A DNA stretch of 64,000 nt from UBA2991 sp965221735 (GCA_965221735.1 OZ244910.1:1488001-1552000); one strand, 5' to 3'; numbered from the stretch's first letter, positions 24,237 through 31,945 are shown. Translations and numbers: made by a program. Notes: a model not told the origin generated them from the letters alone.

Positions 24237-25511
24237 CTAGCGCAGGTGTCGCCCGAGCCGGGCGGCGATCTCCTCGATCGGCGCCTCCACCTGGTCTCCC
24301 TGGTCGCGCAGGTCTTTCAGCGCCGCCACACCCCGCTCCGCCTCGTCCTGCCCGATGATCACGGCGAATCGCGCCCCGCTCCCGTTCGCCCGCCGCATCT
24401 GCGCCTTGAACGACCGCCCCGACTCTCCCAGCAGCGTCACGAACCCCGCCCCGCGCAGCTCCGCCCCCGCGCGCATCGCCGCCCGGCCTCCCTCCGCCCC
24501 CGCGTGCACGACGAACGCGTCGGGCGCGCCCGCCTCCGCGAGCGGAACCTCCTGCCGCTTCATCTCGATGATCACGCGCTCCAGCCCCGTTGCGAACCCG
24601 CTCGCCGGGGTCGGCTTCCCGCCGATGGTCTCGATCAGCCCGTCGTAGCGCCCGCCTGCCCCGATCGAGCTCTGCTGCCGTCCGTCCCCCTTCGGGACGA
24701 TCTCCCAGACCGTGCGGTTGTAGTAGTCGAGGCCGCGCACGAGCAGCGGGTCGACGACGAACGGCACGCCCGCGGCCGTCAGCCCCTCCTTCACGCCCTC
24801 GAAGTGCTCCGCCGCCGCCGGGCTCAGGTCGTCGATCATCGTCGGGGCGCCCTCGCGCAGCTCCTGGTCGCGCGGGTCGTTGCTGTCGAGCAGGCGCAGC
24901 GGGTTCCGGTCCAGCCGCCGCTGGCTGTCCTCCGAAAGCTTGTCGCGCAGGGGCAGGTAGTAGTCCCGCAGCCGATCGAGGTAGGCCCGCCGCGCCTCCG
25001 GGTCGTCGATGCTCCCCAGCCGGATCTCCAGGTTCTCCAGCCCGAGCCGCTCGTAGAACCGCCAGTGCAGCTCGATCAGCTCCGCATCGACCAGCGTCGT
25101 GCCCGAGCCCAGGACCTCGCAGTCGAACTGGTTGAACTGGCGCAGCCGGCCCAGCTGCGGGCGGTTGTAGCGGAACATGCGCGCGATCGTGAACAGGCGG
25201 ACGGGTTGCGGCCGGCTCGCCAGGCCGTGCTCCAGGTACGCCCGGCAGATCGCCGGCGTCGCCTCCGGGATGAGCGAGAGCGCCTCGCCCCCCTGGTCCT
25301 GGAAGCTGTACATCTCCTTCTCGACGATGTCCGTCGTGTCGCCCGTGCCCTTCTCGAACAGGGCGGCGTCCTCGAAGGTGGGCGTGTCCAGGCGTTCGTA
25401 GCCGAAGAGCCGCGTCACCTCTTCGGCGGCGTCGTGAATCGCGCGCCAGTACGGCTGCTCCTCGGGGAGGATGTCCTCGGTCCCTCGGGGCGTCTGGAAG
25501 CGTCCGCTCAT
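24237..25511 (-). CDS. hisS: Histidyl-tRNA synthetase
   Basis: Class II synthetase (424 residues). N-terminal FQTPRGTEDILPEE, motif 2 RMFRYNRPQLGRLRQFNQ, the histidine A motif GLDYYNRTVWEI, and motif 3 GFATGLERVI. The usual LRPEGT block reads LIPEATPAICRAYLEHG, replacing Arg with Ile but keeping Glu and Thr. The C-terminal anticodon-binding domain is present. GTG/ATG choice: ATG 25511 gives the expected start. It precedes prfA by 37 nt and may be co-transcribed with it. Confidence 0.95.
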   Translation of the reverse strand: MSGRFQTPRGTEDILPEEQPYWRAIHDAAEEVTRLFGYERLDTPTFEDAALFEKGTGDTTDIVEKEMYSFQDQGGEALSLIPEATPAICRAYLEHGLASRPQPVRLFTIARMFRYNRPQLGRLRQFNQFDCEVLGSGTTLVDAELIELHWRFYERLGLENLEIRLGSIDDPEARRAYLDRLRDYYLPLRDKLSEDSQRRLDRNPLRLLDSNDPRDQELREGAPTMIDDLSPAAAEHFEGVKEGLTAAGVPFVVDPLLVRGLDYYNRTVWEIVPKGDGRQQSSIGAGGRYDGLIETIGGKPTPASGFATGLERVIIEMKRQEVPLAEAGAPDAFVVHAGAEGGRAAMRAGAELRGAGFVTLLGESGRSFKAQMRRANGSGARFAVIIGQDEAERGVAALKDLRDQGDQVEAPIEEIAARLGRHLR

Positions 25512-25580
25512 GCCCGTCCCGTCAGTCGTGATGGGGTTGCCTGCTAAGATACTGGCAGAAACGGGGCAACGAGAAAGCGT

Positions 25581-27779
25581 GTGAGCGTCCTGGAGCGTTC
25601 TCCGGAATCCCCGGCCGTCGCCGACCTGCTTGAGCGTGTCCGCACCTACCTCCCCGAGGACCGCGTCGAGCTAATCGCCGACGCATACGAGTTCGCCGAG
25701 TCCAGCCACGACGGCCAGATGCGCCGCACCGGCGACCCCTACATCACCCACCCGCTTGAGGTCACCAAGCTCGTCGCCGGCCTCGAGCTCGACCAGCCCT
25801 CCCTCATCGCCGCCCTCCTCCACGACGTGCAGGAAGACTGCGATGTCCCCAACGAGGAGATCGCCGAGCGCTTCGGAACGGACGCCGCTCAGCTCGTCGA
25901 AGGGCTGACCAAGCTCGACAGCCTCCCCCTGCGCGTCACCGAAGAGGAGGGCGGCGGCGTCCAGGCCCAGAACCTCCGCAAGATGCTCCTCGCCATGGCC
26001 GCCGACGTGCGCGTCGTGCTGATCAAGCTCTGCGACCGCCTCCACAACATGCGCACGCTCTACGCTCTCTCCGATGAGAAGCAGCGCCGCATCTCCCGCG
26101 AGACCATGGAGATCTTTGCCCCCTTGGCGACGCGCCTCGGCATCTGGCAGATCAAGTGGGAGCTCGAGGACCTCGCCTTCCGCTATCTCGAGCCCGAGCG
26201 CTACCAGGAGATCGCCACCCGCCTCGACGCCACCCGCCTCGCCCGCGAGCGCTACATCGAGGATGTCGCCGCCGGCCTCCGCGTCCAGCTCGACGACTCG
26301 CGCATCGGGGCCGAGGTCACGGGTCGGGCCAAGCACATCTACTCGATCCACCAGAAGGCTCGCCGCTACGGCCGCGAGGCTAAGTCGTTCGACCAGATCT
26401 ACGACCTCCTCGCCCTGCGCATCCTCGTGAAGGATGTGGCCGCCTGCTACGCCGCCCTCGGCGTCGTTCACGCCACCTGGCGCCCCCTCCCCGGCCAGTT
26501 CGACGACTACATCGCCAGCCCCAAGGCGAGCATGTACCAGTCGCTGCACACCACGGTCATCGGCCCCGGCGCCCGCCCCCTGGAAGTGCAGATCCGCACC
26601 TACGACATGCACCGCGTGGCCGAGTACGGCGTCGCCGCCCACTGGCGCTACAAGGGCGCCACGGACCGCTCCGCCCAGGACGAGGAACGCATCGCCTGGC
26701 TGCGCCAGCTCCTCGAGTGGCAGCGCGAGCTCTCCGGCGCCGAGGAGTTCGTCGAGAGCGTCAAGACCGACGTGTTCGACGACCAGGTGTTCGTGCTCTC
26801 GCCCCGGGGCGACGTGCTCGACCTCCCCACCGGCGCCACCCCCCTCGACTTCGCCTACCGCATCCACACCGACCTCGGCCACCAGACCATCGGGGCCAAG
26901 GTCAACGGCAAGATGACCGCCCTCAACTCCACCCTCCAGAACGGCGACGTCGTCGAGATCATGCGCAGCCGCTCCCGCAGCGGCCCCTCGCGGGACTGGC
27001 TCAGCGAGAACCTCGGCTACCTCCAGACCACCACCGGCCGGCAGAAGGTGCGCCAGTGGTTCCGCAAGCAGCGCCGCGCGGAGAGCATCGAGCGCGGCCG
27101 CGAGATGCTCGAGCGCGAGCTGCGCCGCCTCGCCTTCGACCTTGCCGACCACCAGGACGAGGTGCTGGCCCTCTTCCCCGGCAAGACCTGGAACGAGCTC
27201 ATGGCCAACATCGGCTATGGCGACATCAGCGTCGAGTCGGTCGTCCGCAAGGCGAGCACCCTGCTCCAGGAGCACCAGGAACCCCACGAGATCGACGAGA
27301 TCCCCGTCGGCCGGCCCTCGGCCCGCCGCGGGAGCGGCCCCGGCCTGCGCGCCCTTGGCGCCGGCGGTCTCGAGACGACCCTCGCGCGCTGCTGCAATCC
27401 CGTCCCCGGCGACAGCGTGCGCGGCTACGTGACCCGCAGCCGCGGTGTCACCGTCCATCGCGCCGACTGCCACAATGTCCTGCACGAGCGCGAGCGCGAT
27501 CGTCTCATCGACGTCGATTGGGGCGCCACCGAGGAGCAGCGCTACCCCGCCACCGTCCAGATCGACGCCTGGGACCGGGTGGGCCTCCTCCGCGACATCA
27601 GCACCGTCGTGGCCGCCGAAGACGTGAACATGGTCAACGTGAACACGACCAAGAACGGCAACGGCACGGTCTCGGTGCTCGCGACCCTGGAGACGAGCGG
27701 GCTCTCGCAGATTTCGCGGCTGCTCACGCGCATCGAGACGATTCGCGGCGTGCGCAACTGCGCGCGCAAGTCCAGCTAG
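25581..27779 (+). CDS. rel: Rel/SpoT-type (p)ppGpp synthetase/hydrolase
   Basis: A 732-residue stringent-response enzyme. The HD hydrolase domain (residues about 40-200) shows ITHPLEVTKLVAG, LLHDVQED and CDRLHNMRTL. The synthetase domain follows with KHIYSIHQKARRYG and YQSLHTTVIGPG. A TGS domain (VFVLSPRGDVLDLPTGATPL) and a C-terminal ACT domain (VGLLRDISTVVAAEDVNM) are also present. The loop reads GQFDDYIASPK, closer to the acidic ExDD of RelA than the RxKD typical of bifunctional Rel. GTG start; monocistronic, divergent from hisS. Confidence 0.95.
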   Translation: MSVLERSPESPAVADLLERVRTYLPEDRVELIADAYEFAESSHDGQMRRTGDPYITHPLEVTKLVAGLELDQPSLIAALLHDVQEDCDVPNEEIAERFGTDAAQLVEGLTKLDSLPLRVTEEEGGGVQAQNLRKMLLAMAADVRVVLIKLCDRLHNMRTLYALSDEKQRRISRETMEIFAPLATRLGIWQIKWELEDLAFRYLEPERYQEIATRLDATRLARERYIEDVAAGLRVQLDDSRIGAEVTGRAKHIYSIHQKARRYGREAKSFDQIYDLLALRILVKDVAACYAALGVVHATWRPLPGQFDDYIASPKASMYQSLHTTVIGPGARPLEVQIRTYDMHRVAEYGVAAHWRYKGATDRSAQDEERIAWLRQLLEWQRELSGAEEFVESVKTDVFDDQVFVLSPRGDVLDLPTGATPLDFAYRIHTDLGHQTIGAKVNGKMTALNSTLQNGDVVEIMRSRSRSGPSRDWLSENLGYLQTTTGRQKVRQWFRKQRRAESIERGREMLERELRRLAFDLADHQDEVLALFPGKTWNELMANIGYGDISVESVVRKASTLLQEHQEPHEIDEIPVGRPSARRGSGPGLRALGAGGLETTLARCCNPVPGDSVRGYVTRSRGVTVHRADCHNVLHERERDRLIDVDWGATEEQRYPATVQIDAWDRVGLLRDISTVVAAEDVNMVNVNTTKNGNGTVSVLATLETSGLSQISRLLTRIETIRGVRNCARKSS

Positions 27780-27783
27780 GAAG

Positions 27784-28041
27784 CTAGGACGCGCGCCGCG
27801 CCAGCTCCTGGCGCCGCGTGGCGAGGGGTTCCACGCGGCCCAGGGCCGGACGCAACTCTCCTCGAACGGACCGCCGCCGTGGCTGCCACAGGGTTACGCG
27901 CGCACCGTTCTCGACGCACGCCCCGCCCCGACGCAGTCCTCCCCGCCGCGGCAGCATGGAGCGAATCGTCGCTCCAAGAAGCACCACCGCGGCTCCGGCG
28001 AGCACTACGTCAAAGATGACCGTGGGGATGAGGTTTACCAT
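27784..28041 (-). CDS. Small basic single-span membrane protein under an SOS-type promoter
   Basis: An 85-residue protein beginning MVNLIPTVIFDVVLAGAAVV with one membrane helix (about residues 4-28), followed by a basic, Arg-rich tail (about 17 Arg in 55 residues) that should lie in the cytoplasm. No family recognised. The ATG at 28041 is preceded by a promoter with a perfect LexA-type box (see 28072-28101), so the gene should be induced by DNA damage. Topology and regulation recall small SOS-induced division inhibitors such as Caulobacter SidA, but there is no sequence similarity to show it. The ribosome-binding site is weak. Convergent with rel. Confidence 0.6.
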   Translation of the reverse strand: MVNLIPTVIFDVVLAGAAVVLLGATIRSMLPRRGGLRRGGACVENGARVTLWQPRRRSVRGELRPALGRVEPLATRRQELARRAS

Positions 28042-28071
28042 GGCTAGCACATCCGTTCGCAGGGTCCGCAC

Positions 28072-28101
28072 AATGTAAGCGAACGCCTGTTCGTCTGTCA
28101 A
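28072..28101 (-). promoter_or_regulatory. Predicted SOS promoter with LexA (Cheo-type) box
   Basis: Read on the minus strand: TTGACA (28096-28101) at -35, an 18-nt spacer, and TACATT (28072-28077) at -10. The spacer contains CGAACAGGCGTTCG (28080-28093), a full match to the Gram-positive LexA consensus CGAACRNRYGTTCG. A repressor there would block the polymerase directly. The start codon at 28041 lies about 30 nt downstream. A second half-site CGAACAGGC occurs at 28112-28120 on the plus strand, next to a TGTTCGAACA palindrome (28108-28117). Confidence 0.75.
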
Positions 28102-28165
28102 CACAAATGTTCGAACAGGCCGGTTGCTGCTGGCAACGGGTATCATGGACACGCCAGGAGTCGTG

Positions 28166-28375
28166 ATGAACAGCGAGGCGAAACCGGGCAAGAACAGCGG
28201 CGTCGCATCCTTCACCGCAAGAGTGCACCGGGAAGGCGCCTGGTTTGTCGCCCAGGCCACCGAGATCGATATAGCCAGCCAGGGAGAATCGGAAGGCGAG
28301 GCGCTCGCCAACCTCCGCGAGGCCCTGGAACTCTATCTCATGCCAGCCTGTTCCGAAGATCGCGTGAGCCTCTAG
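28166..28375 (+). CDS. HicB family antitoxin-like protein (no HicA partner)
   Basis: A 69-residue protein with the HicB fold: FTARVHREGAWFVAQATEIDIASQGESEGEALANLREALELYL is the typical degraded RNase-H-like segment (positions 15-57). It is short and lacks the C-terminal DNA-binding helix-turn-helix of full HicB antitoxins. AGGAG sits 5 nt before the ATG. No hicA frame (dsRNA-binding-like toxin) was found directly upstream or downstream, since the flanks are an intergenic region and the convergent comM. Probably a solitary HicB-like protein. Confidence 0.75.
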   Translation: MNSEAKPGKNSGVASFTARVHREGAWFVAQATEIDIASQGESEGEALANLREALELYLMPACSEDRVSL

Positions 28376-28380
28376 GGCAA

Positions 28381-29904
28381 CTACTCCGCCCGCTCCCGGT
28401 ACTGCAGCGCCTCTGCCACGTGCGTGCTGCCGATCGCGTCGCTCGCCTCGAAGTCCGCGACTGTGCGCGCGACCTTGAGCACGCGGTGGAAGGCGCGCGC
28501 CGAGAGCGCCATCTGCGCCGTCGCCTGGCTCAGGATGCGCTGCGCCTCCTCGTCCAGCTTCCACTGCGCGTGCTCGCGCACCTCCGTCGGTCCCATCTCC
28601 GCATTCAGACGCGTGCCCGTCCCCGAGAACCGCGCCCGCTGGATCCCGCGAACCGCCCGCACCCGCTCCGCTACCACCGACGACGGCTCCCCCCGCGTCC
28701 CCGCCGCCAGCTTCTCGTAGTCCACGCGGGGCACGTCGATGAAGATGTCGATGCGGTCCAGCACCGGCCCCGAGACGCGCCGCTGGTAGCGGGCGGCCGC
28801 GTTCGGAGGACAGCGACACTCCCGCATCGGATCGCCCAGGTAGCCGCACGGACAGGGATTCTGCGCCGCCACCAGCGCGAAGCTCGCCGGGAACGTCGCC
28901 GACTGCCGCGCCCGGCTGATCGTCACGATGCGGTCCTCGAGCGGCTGGCGTAGCACCTCGAGTACCTGCGTGCCGAACTCCGGCAGCTCGTCGAGGAAGA
29001 GCACGCCGTGGTGGCTCAGCGTGATCTCGCCGGGGCGCGGCACCGAGCCGCCTCCCACCAGTCCCGCGTGCGAGATGGTGTGGTGGGGCGCCCGGAACGG
29101 TCGCTCCCGCAGGAGCCCCGTGCCCGACGGCAGCAGCCCCGCCACGCTGTAGATGCGCGTCACTTCCAGCGCCTCGTCGTTCGTCATCGGCGGCAGGATC
29201 GAGGGTATGGCCCGCGCCAGCAGCGTCTTGCCGCTCCCCGGCGGGCCGCGCATCAGGAGGTTGTGACCGCCCGCCGCCGCCATCGCCAGCGCCCGCTTGG
29301 CGTGCTCCTGCCCGATCACGTCCGCGAGGTCGGGGCCGAACGCTTCCGCGTCCTCCTCCCCGTCCGTCGGCGAATACGGCGCGATCGGCGCCTTCCCCAG
29401 CAGGTGCGCCGCCAGCTGCGTCAGCGACTCCACGGGGAAGACCTCCAGCCCCTCGACAAGCGCGGCCTCGGGCGCGTTCGGCACCGGGACGAACGCCCGC
29501 CGCGCCCCGTGATCACGCGCGACCGCCACCATCGGCAGCGCTCCGCGCACGCTCCGCACCTCCCCGTCGAGCGCCAGCTCCCCCACGAACACCGCGTCGC
29601 CGAGGTCCGCCTCCACCTGCCCGCTCGCCACCATCACGCCGGCGGCGATGGGCAGGTCGTAGGCCGGCCCTTCCTTGCGCAGATCGGCGGGCGCCAGGTT
29701 CACGACGATGCGGCTGTTGAACGGCCACGTGAGGGCGCTGTTGCGGATCGCCGCTCGCACCCGCTCCTTCGACTCCTGGACGGCCGTGTCCGGCAGCCCT
29801 ACGATCGCGGTCGTCGGGTTCTGGGCGCGCGAAATGTCGACCTCGACATCGACCATCACGCCATCGAGTCCCACGACCGCGCTCGACTGCACTCTGGCAA
29901 GCAT
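28381..29904 (-). CDS. comM: YifB/ComM-family Mg chelatase-like AAA ATPase
   Basis: A 507-residue AAA+ protein with an N-terminal Lon-protease-like domain (LPDTAVQESKERVRAAI) followed by the ATPase: Walker A MRGPPGSGKTLLARAIPSILPPM, Walker B ITLSHHGVLFLDELPEF, and the YifB stretch PHHTISHAGLVGGGSVPRPG. A Mg-chelatase-type C-terminal domain has ALSARAFHRVLKVARTVADF. In competent bacteria ComM is a branch-migration helicase; elsewhere the role is open. ATG 29904 is preferred to one 13 codons earlier. Convergent with hicB, which ends 5 nt away. Confidence 0.9.
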   Translation of the reverse strand: MLARVQSSAVVGLDGVMVDVEVDISRAQNPTTAIVGLPDTAVQESKERVRAAIRNSALTWPFNSRIVVNLAPADLRKEGPAYDLPIAAGVMVASGQVEADLGDAVFVGELALDGEVRSVRGALPMVAVARDHGARRAFVPVPNAPEAALVEGLEVFPVESLTQLAAHLLGKAPIAPYSPTDGEEDAEAFGPDLADVIGQEHAKRALAMAAAGGHNLLMRGPPGSGKTLLARAIPSILPPMTNDEALEVTRIYSVAGLLPSGTGLLRERPFRAPHHTISHAGLVGGGSVPRPGEITLSHHGVLFLDELPEFGTQVLEVLRQPLEDRIVTISRARQSATFPASFALVAAQNPCPCGYLGDPMRECRCPPNAAARYQRRVSGPVLDRIDIFIDVPRVDYEKLAAGTRGEPSSVVAERVRAVRGIQRARFSGTGTRLNAEMGPTEVREHAQWKLDEEAQRILSQATAQMALSARAFHRVLKVARTVADFEASDAIGSTHVAEALQYRERAE

Positions 29905-30010
29905 TGGCGCAGTCTGCCGATCTTTGGCAAAGGTAGCAACCATGAAAGGTTGCCGTTCCCGGCCCCGGGGCGGGCGCCTGCTCGAGGCCGCAAGAGGAAT
30001 CGCGGCTCTA

Positions 30011-30038
30011 GAGGTTCGCCCTTCGAACCTCGTAGAAT
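30011..30038 (+). promoter_or_regulatory. Inverted repeat next to the -10 box of the ThuA-like gene
   Basis: GAGGTTCG (30011-30018) and CGAACCTC (30024-30031) form a perfect 8-bp inverted repeat with a 5-nt loop. TAGAAT (30033-30038) follows immediately as a -10 candidate, giving a leader of about 30 nt to the ATG at 30073. The repeat sits where an operator would overlap the core promoter. Confidence 0.4.
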
Positions 30039-30072
30039 GCCGCCCACTCTAGGTCAGTCGGAGGAGATAGCC

Positions 30073-30906
30073 ATGAGCGCCCCCAACGTCCTGCTTGCCT
30101 CAAAGGGCCACCCCTTCCAGCGCGAGCCCTTCTTCCAGATGTTCGACGCCTTCCAGCAGGAGGGCGAAATCTCGGCCTGGACCCACGTCGAGCAGCCCGC
30201 CGCCCAGCTCTTCTTCCAGCCCGAGAACTCCCGCGACTACGACTGCATCGTCGACTACTCGATGCCGGGCGTCTTCGGCGTCGGCGGCCCGCCCGACCCA
30301 CCCCAGGAGCTCAAGGACGGCTACATGCGCCTCACAGAAGAGGGCAAGGGCCTCGTCATGATCCATCACAACATCTGCTCCTGGCCCGGCTGGGAGGAGT
30401 ACGCCGAGATCATTGGCGGCCGCTTCTTCTACAACCCCGGCAGCCTGCGCGGCGTCGACTACCCCGACTCCGGCTACCTGCTCGCCGCGAACCACACCTG
30501 CATGGTCGTGGAGGAAGAGGCAGACCACCCCGTCGTCCAGGGCGTCGACCTCTCCTTCGAGCTGCAGGACGAGATCTACCTCGCCCCCTACCACGAGGAC
30601 AGCCTCGTCCCGCTCGTCCGCAGCGACTTCGACTTCACCTACAAGAACTTCTTCTCGCCTTCGCTGGTGGTGAACAACGGCCGCATGTACGAGCGCGGCG
30701 ACTGGACCCACCCGCCGACCCCGAACCTGGTGGTCTGGGCGAAGAACTACCGCAACAGCCCCATCGTCTACGTGCAGGCGGGCGACGTGCCCACCTCCTA
30801 CAACAACCCGAACTACCGCCGGCTGCTTGCCAACGCCATCAAGTGGGTCGCCTCCGATGAGGCCCACGAGTGGGCGCGCGCGCGCAACGCCGCCGCGGTT
30901 TCCTAG
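30073..30906 (+). CDS. ThuA-like domain protein
   Basis: A 277-residue protein of the ThuA (trehalose-utilisation) glutamine-amidotransferase-like fold. Features are the N-terminal strand NVLLASKGHPFQREPFFQMF, YDCIVDYSMPGVFGVGG, GLVMIHHNICSWPGWEEYAEIIGGRFF, and HPVVQGVDLSFELQDEIYLAP near the centre, which fit ThuA members. No catalytic Cys triad is evident. GGAGGAG lies before the ATG. ThuA-like enzymes are often tied to sugar or lignin-oligomer degradation; the substrate here is not known. A Cys-rich small gene follows 17 nt after its stop. Confidence 0.7.
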   Translation: MSAPNVLLASKGHPFQREPFFQMFDAFQQEGEISAWTHVEQPAAQLFFQPENSRDYDCIVDYSMPGVFGVGGPPDPPQELKDGYMRLTEEGKGLVMIHHNICSWPGWEEYAEIIGGRFFYNPGSLRGVDYPDSGYLLAANHTCMVVEEEADHPVVQGVDLSFELQDEIYLAPYHEDSLVPLVRSDFDFTYKNFFSPSLVVNNGRMYERGDWTHPPTPNLVVWAKNYRNSPIVYVQAGDVPTSYNNPNYRRLLANAIKWVASDEAHEWARARNAAAVS

Positions 30907-30923
30907 GGGAAGGAAGCGAAACC

Positions 30924-31229
30924 ATGGCCAGCAACTACGTGCTTGAGAATCTGGAGAAGTTCCCGTGCGGCCCCGGCGGCTGCGACTTCTCGGCCGGCTC
31001 GACCTGCACCGAGTGCCCGAAGGAGAACATCCCCCACCTGACCTGCCTCTTCTGCAACCTCGACGGCGTCGAGCGTTATGGGGGCGTGTGCGACGAGCAC
31101 ACCGTCTCGAACGGCGAGCGCGAGGTGACGGGGCCCATCTGCGGCAACTGCCACGTGGTCATTTACGACAAGGACCGCGACAGCGGCGGCTGGGTCATCA
31201 TGAAAGACGGCGAGCCGCTCCTGGCGTAG
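30924..31229 (+). CDS. Cys-rich hypothetical protein
   Basis: A 101-residue protein with nine Cys residues, in groups such as CGPGGCDFSAGSTCTEC, LTCLFCNL and PICGNCHVVIYD. Pairing of CxxC motifs suggests one or two zinc or Fe-S sites. I do not recognise the family. GGGGAAGG precedes the ATG at 30924, chosen over an earlier in-frame ATG (30870) that would begin inside the ThuA gene. Its tight spacing behind the ThuA-like gene suggests joint expression and a linked role. Confidence 0.65.
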   Translation: MASNYVLENLEKFPCGPGGCDFSAGSTCTECPKENIPHLTCLFCNLDGVERYGGVCDEHTVSNGEREVTGPICGNCHVVIYDKDRDSGGWVIMKDGEPLLA

Positions 31230-31253
31230 GCCCGAGCCGGTTCGCCGCAGGCA

Positions 31254-31409
31254 TCATCGCTTCGGCGGCCGGCGCCCCGGGTCGTTGGGGATGCCCTGCG
31301 GAGTGTCTACGCGATCCCTTACCTCGTTGGGAGCGTCGCTGGTGGTGAACACGCTCTCGACGAGGTGCAGGAGGCCCAGGACGGCCTTCATTAGTGGGTT
31401 GTTCCCCAT
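31254..31409 (-). CDS. Small protein, paralogue of the gene at 31706
   Basis: A 51-residue protein opening MGNNPLMKAVLGLLHLVESVF, an amphipathic or membrane-associated helix, and ending NDPGRRPPKR. GGGGGAAG lies just before the ATG at 31409. The C-terminal DP-x-RRP motif and the helix with V/I-ES-V are shared with the plus-strand gene at 31706, so the two are paralogues flanking the tRNA. A longer minus-strand frame reading through the tRNA was rejected. Function unknown. Confidence 0.6.
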   Translation of the reverse strand: MGNNPLMKAVLGLLHLVESVFTTSDAPNEVRDRVDTPQGIPNDPGRRPPKR

Positions 31410-31506
31410 CGCTTCCCCCGGAGGTCCCGCGGCTGTCCGGCCAACATACCCCATGCCGCTGCCGGGCGAGACGCGCGACGAGTGAGACAGAGAAAGTCCG
31501 GCGAGG

Positions 31507-31535
31507 TTGGCTGGTCCGCGGCGAGCCGCTACGAT
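31507..31535 (+). promoter_or_regulatory. Predicted promoter of tRNA-Asp
   Basis: TTGGCT (31507-31512), a 17-nt spacer and TACGAT (31530-31535) give a good promoter about 12 nt before the mature tRNA 5' end. Confidence 0.55.
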
Positions 31536-31547
31536 CAGACGCGCCGC

Positions 31548-31624
31548 GGCCCCGTGGTGTAGCGGCCTAACACGCCACCCTGTCAAGGTGGAGATCGTCG
31601 GTTCAAATCCGATCGGGGTCGCCA
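31548..31624 (+). tRNA. tRNA-Asp (anticodon GTC)
   Basis: A 77-nt cloverleaf. Acceptor GGCCCCG (31548-31554) pairs with CGGGGTC (31614-31620) with one G-T wobble; the discriminator G and CCA are encoded (31621-31624). The anticodon stem CCACC/GGTGG frames the loop with GTC at 31582-31584, and GTTCAAAT forms the T loop. This is the only tRNA seen in the window. Confidence 0.97.
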
Positions 31625-31639
31625 GCACAACTCCCTCAT

Positions 31640-31665
31640 AGGCCCCTGTCAGACGGCAGGGGCCT
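31640..31665 (+). terminator. Hairpin terminator after tRNA-Asp
   Basis: AGGCCCCTG (31640-31648) pairs perfectly with CAGGGGCCT (31657-31665) over an 8-nt loop, followed by TTGCC. It probably ends the tRNA transcript and lies just ahead of the small gene at 31706. Confidence 0.6.
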
Positions 31666-31705
31666 TGCCATGGCTGCTACGCTGGGTTTCCGGAGGCTGG
31701 CAGCC

Positions 31706-31867
31706 ATGAAGGAACTCCTGAAACCCTTTATCGCCGTCTTTGCATTCATCGACAGCATTATCGAGAGCGTGGTCCGTCCCGAGCAGATGCGCCGGCGCGT
31801 CATCAACCGCATGGAAGTCACGGAGGGGTCCAGCCCCGACCCCAACCGCCGCCCCCGCCGCCGCTAG
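31706..31867 (+). CDS. Small protein, paralogue of the gene at 31254
   Basis: A 53-residue protein with a hydrophobic helix (MKELLKPFIAVFAFIDSIIE) and a basic end SSPDPNRRPRRR. CGGAGG sits 9 nt before the ATG at 31706. It shares with the minus-strand protein at 31254 the A-V at the start of the helix, the ES-V segment and the DP-x-RRP ending. Two such paralogues on either side of a tRNA suggest a duplication. Probably membrane-associated; function unknown. Confidence 0.6.
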   Translation: MKELLKPFIAVFAFIDSIIESVVRPEQMRRRVINRMEVTEGSSPDPNRRPRRR

Positions 31868-31890
31868 CTCGTAGCCGCCCCTCCGGGGCC

Positions 31891-31931
31891 AAAGTGTATG
31901 GTTCAATTGGATTTGCCTCGCCATACACTTT
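31891..31931. repeat. 41-bp inverted-repeat element, copy 1
   Basis: AAAGTGTATGG (31891-31901) and CCATACACTTT (31921-31931) are perfect 11-bp inverted arms around a 19-nt spacer containing TTCAATTGG. The same 41-bp architecture recurs at 31946-31986 and 33057-33097. Copies 1 and 2 are tandem (55-nt period) in front of the Fic gene. Confidence 0.9.
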
Positions 31932-31945
31932 CGTGGCCTGCACGG

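Noticed and set aside
27784..28311. Longer (175-residue) form of the SOS-regulated small gene
   Set aside because: It would start upstream of the predicted promoter and overlap hicB; the start at 28041 agrees with the promoter and the membrane helix.
31254..31628. 124-residue minus-strand frame
   Set aside because: Its first 70 codons are the antisense of tRNA-Asp and its promoter region; only the last 51 codons, with their own ribosome-binding site, are supported as a gene.
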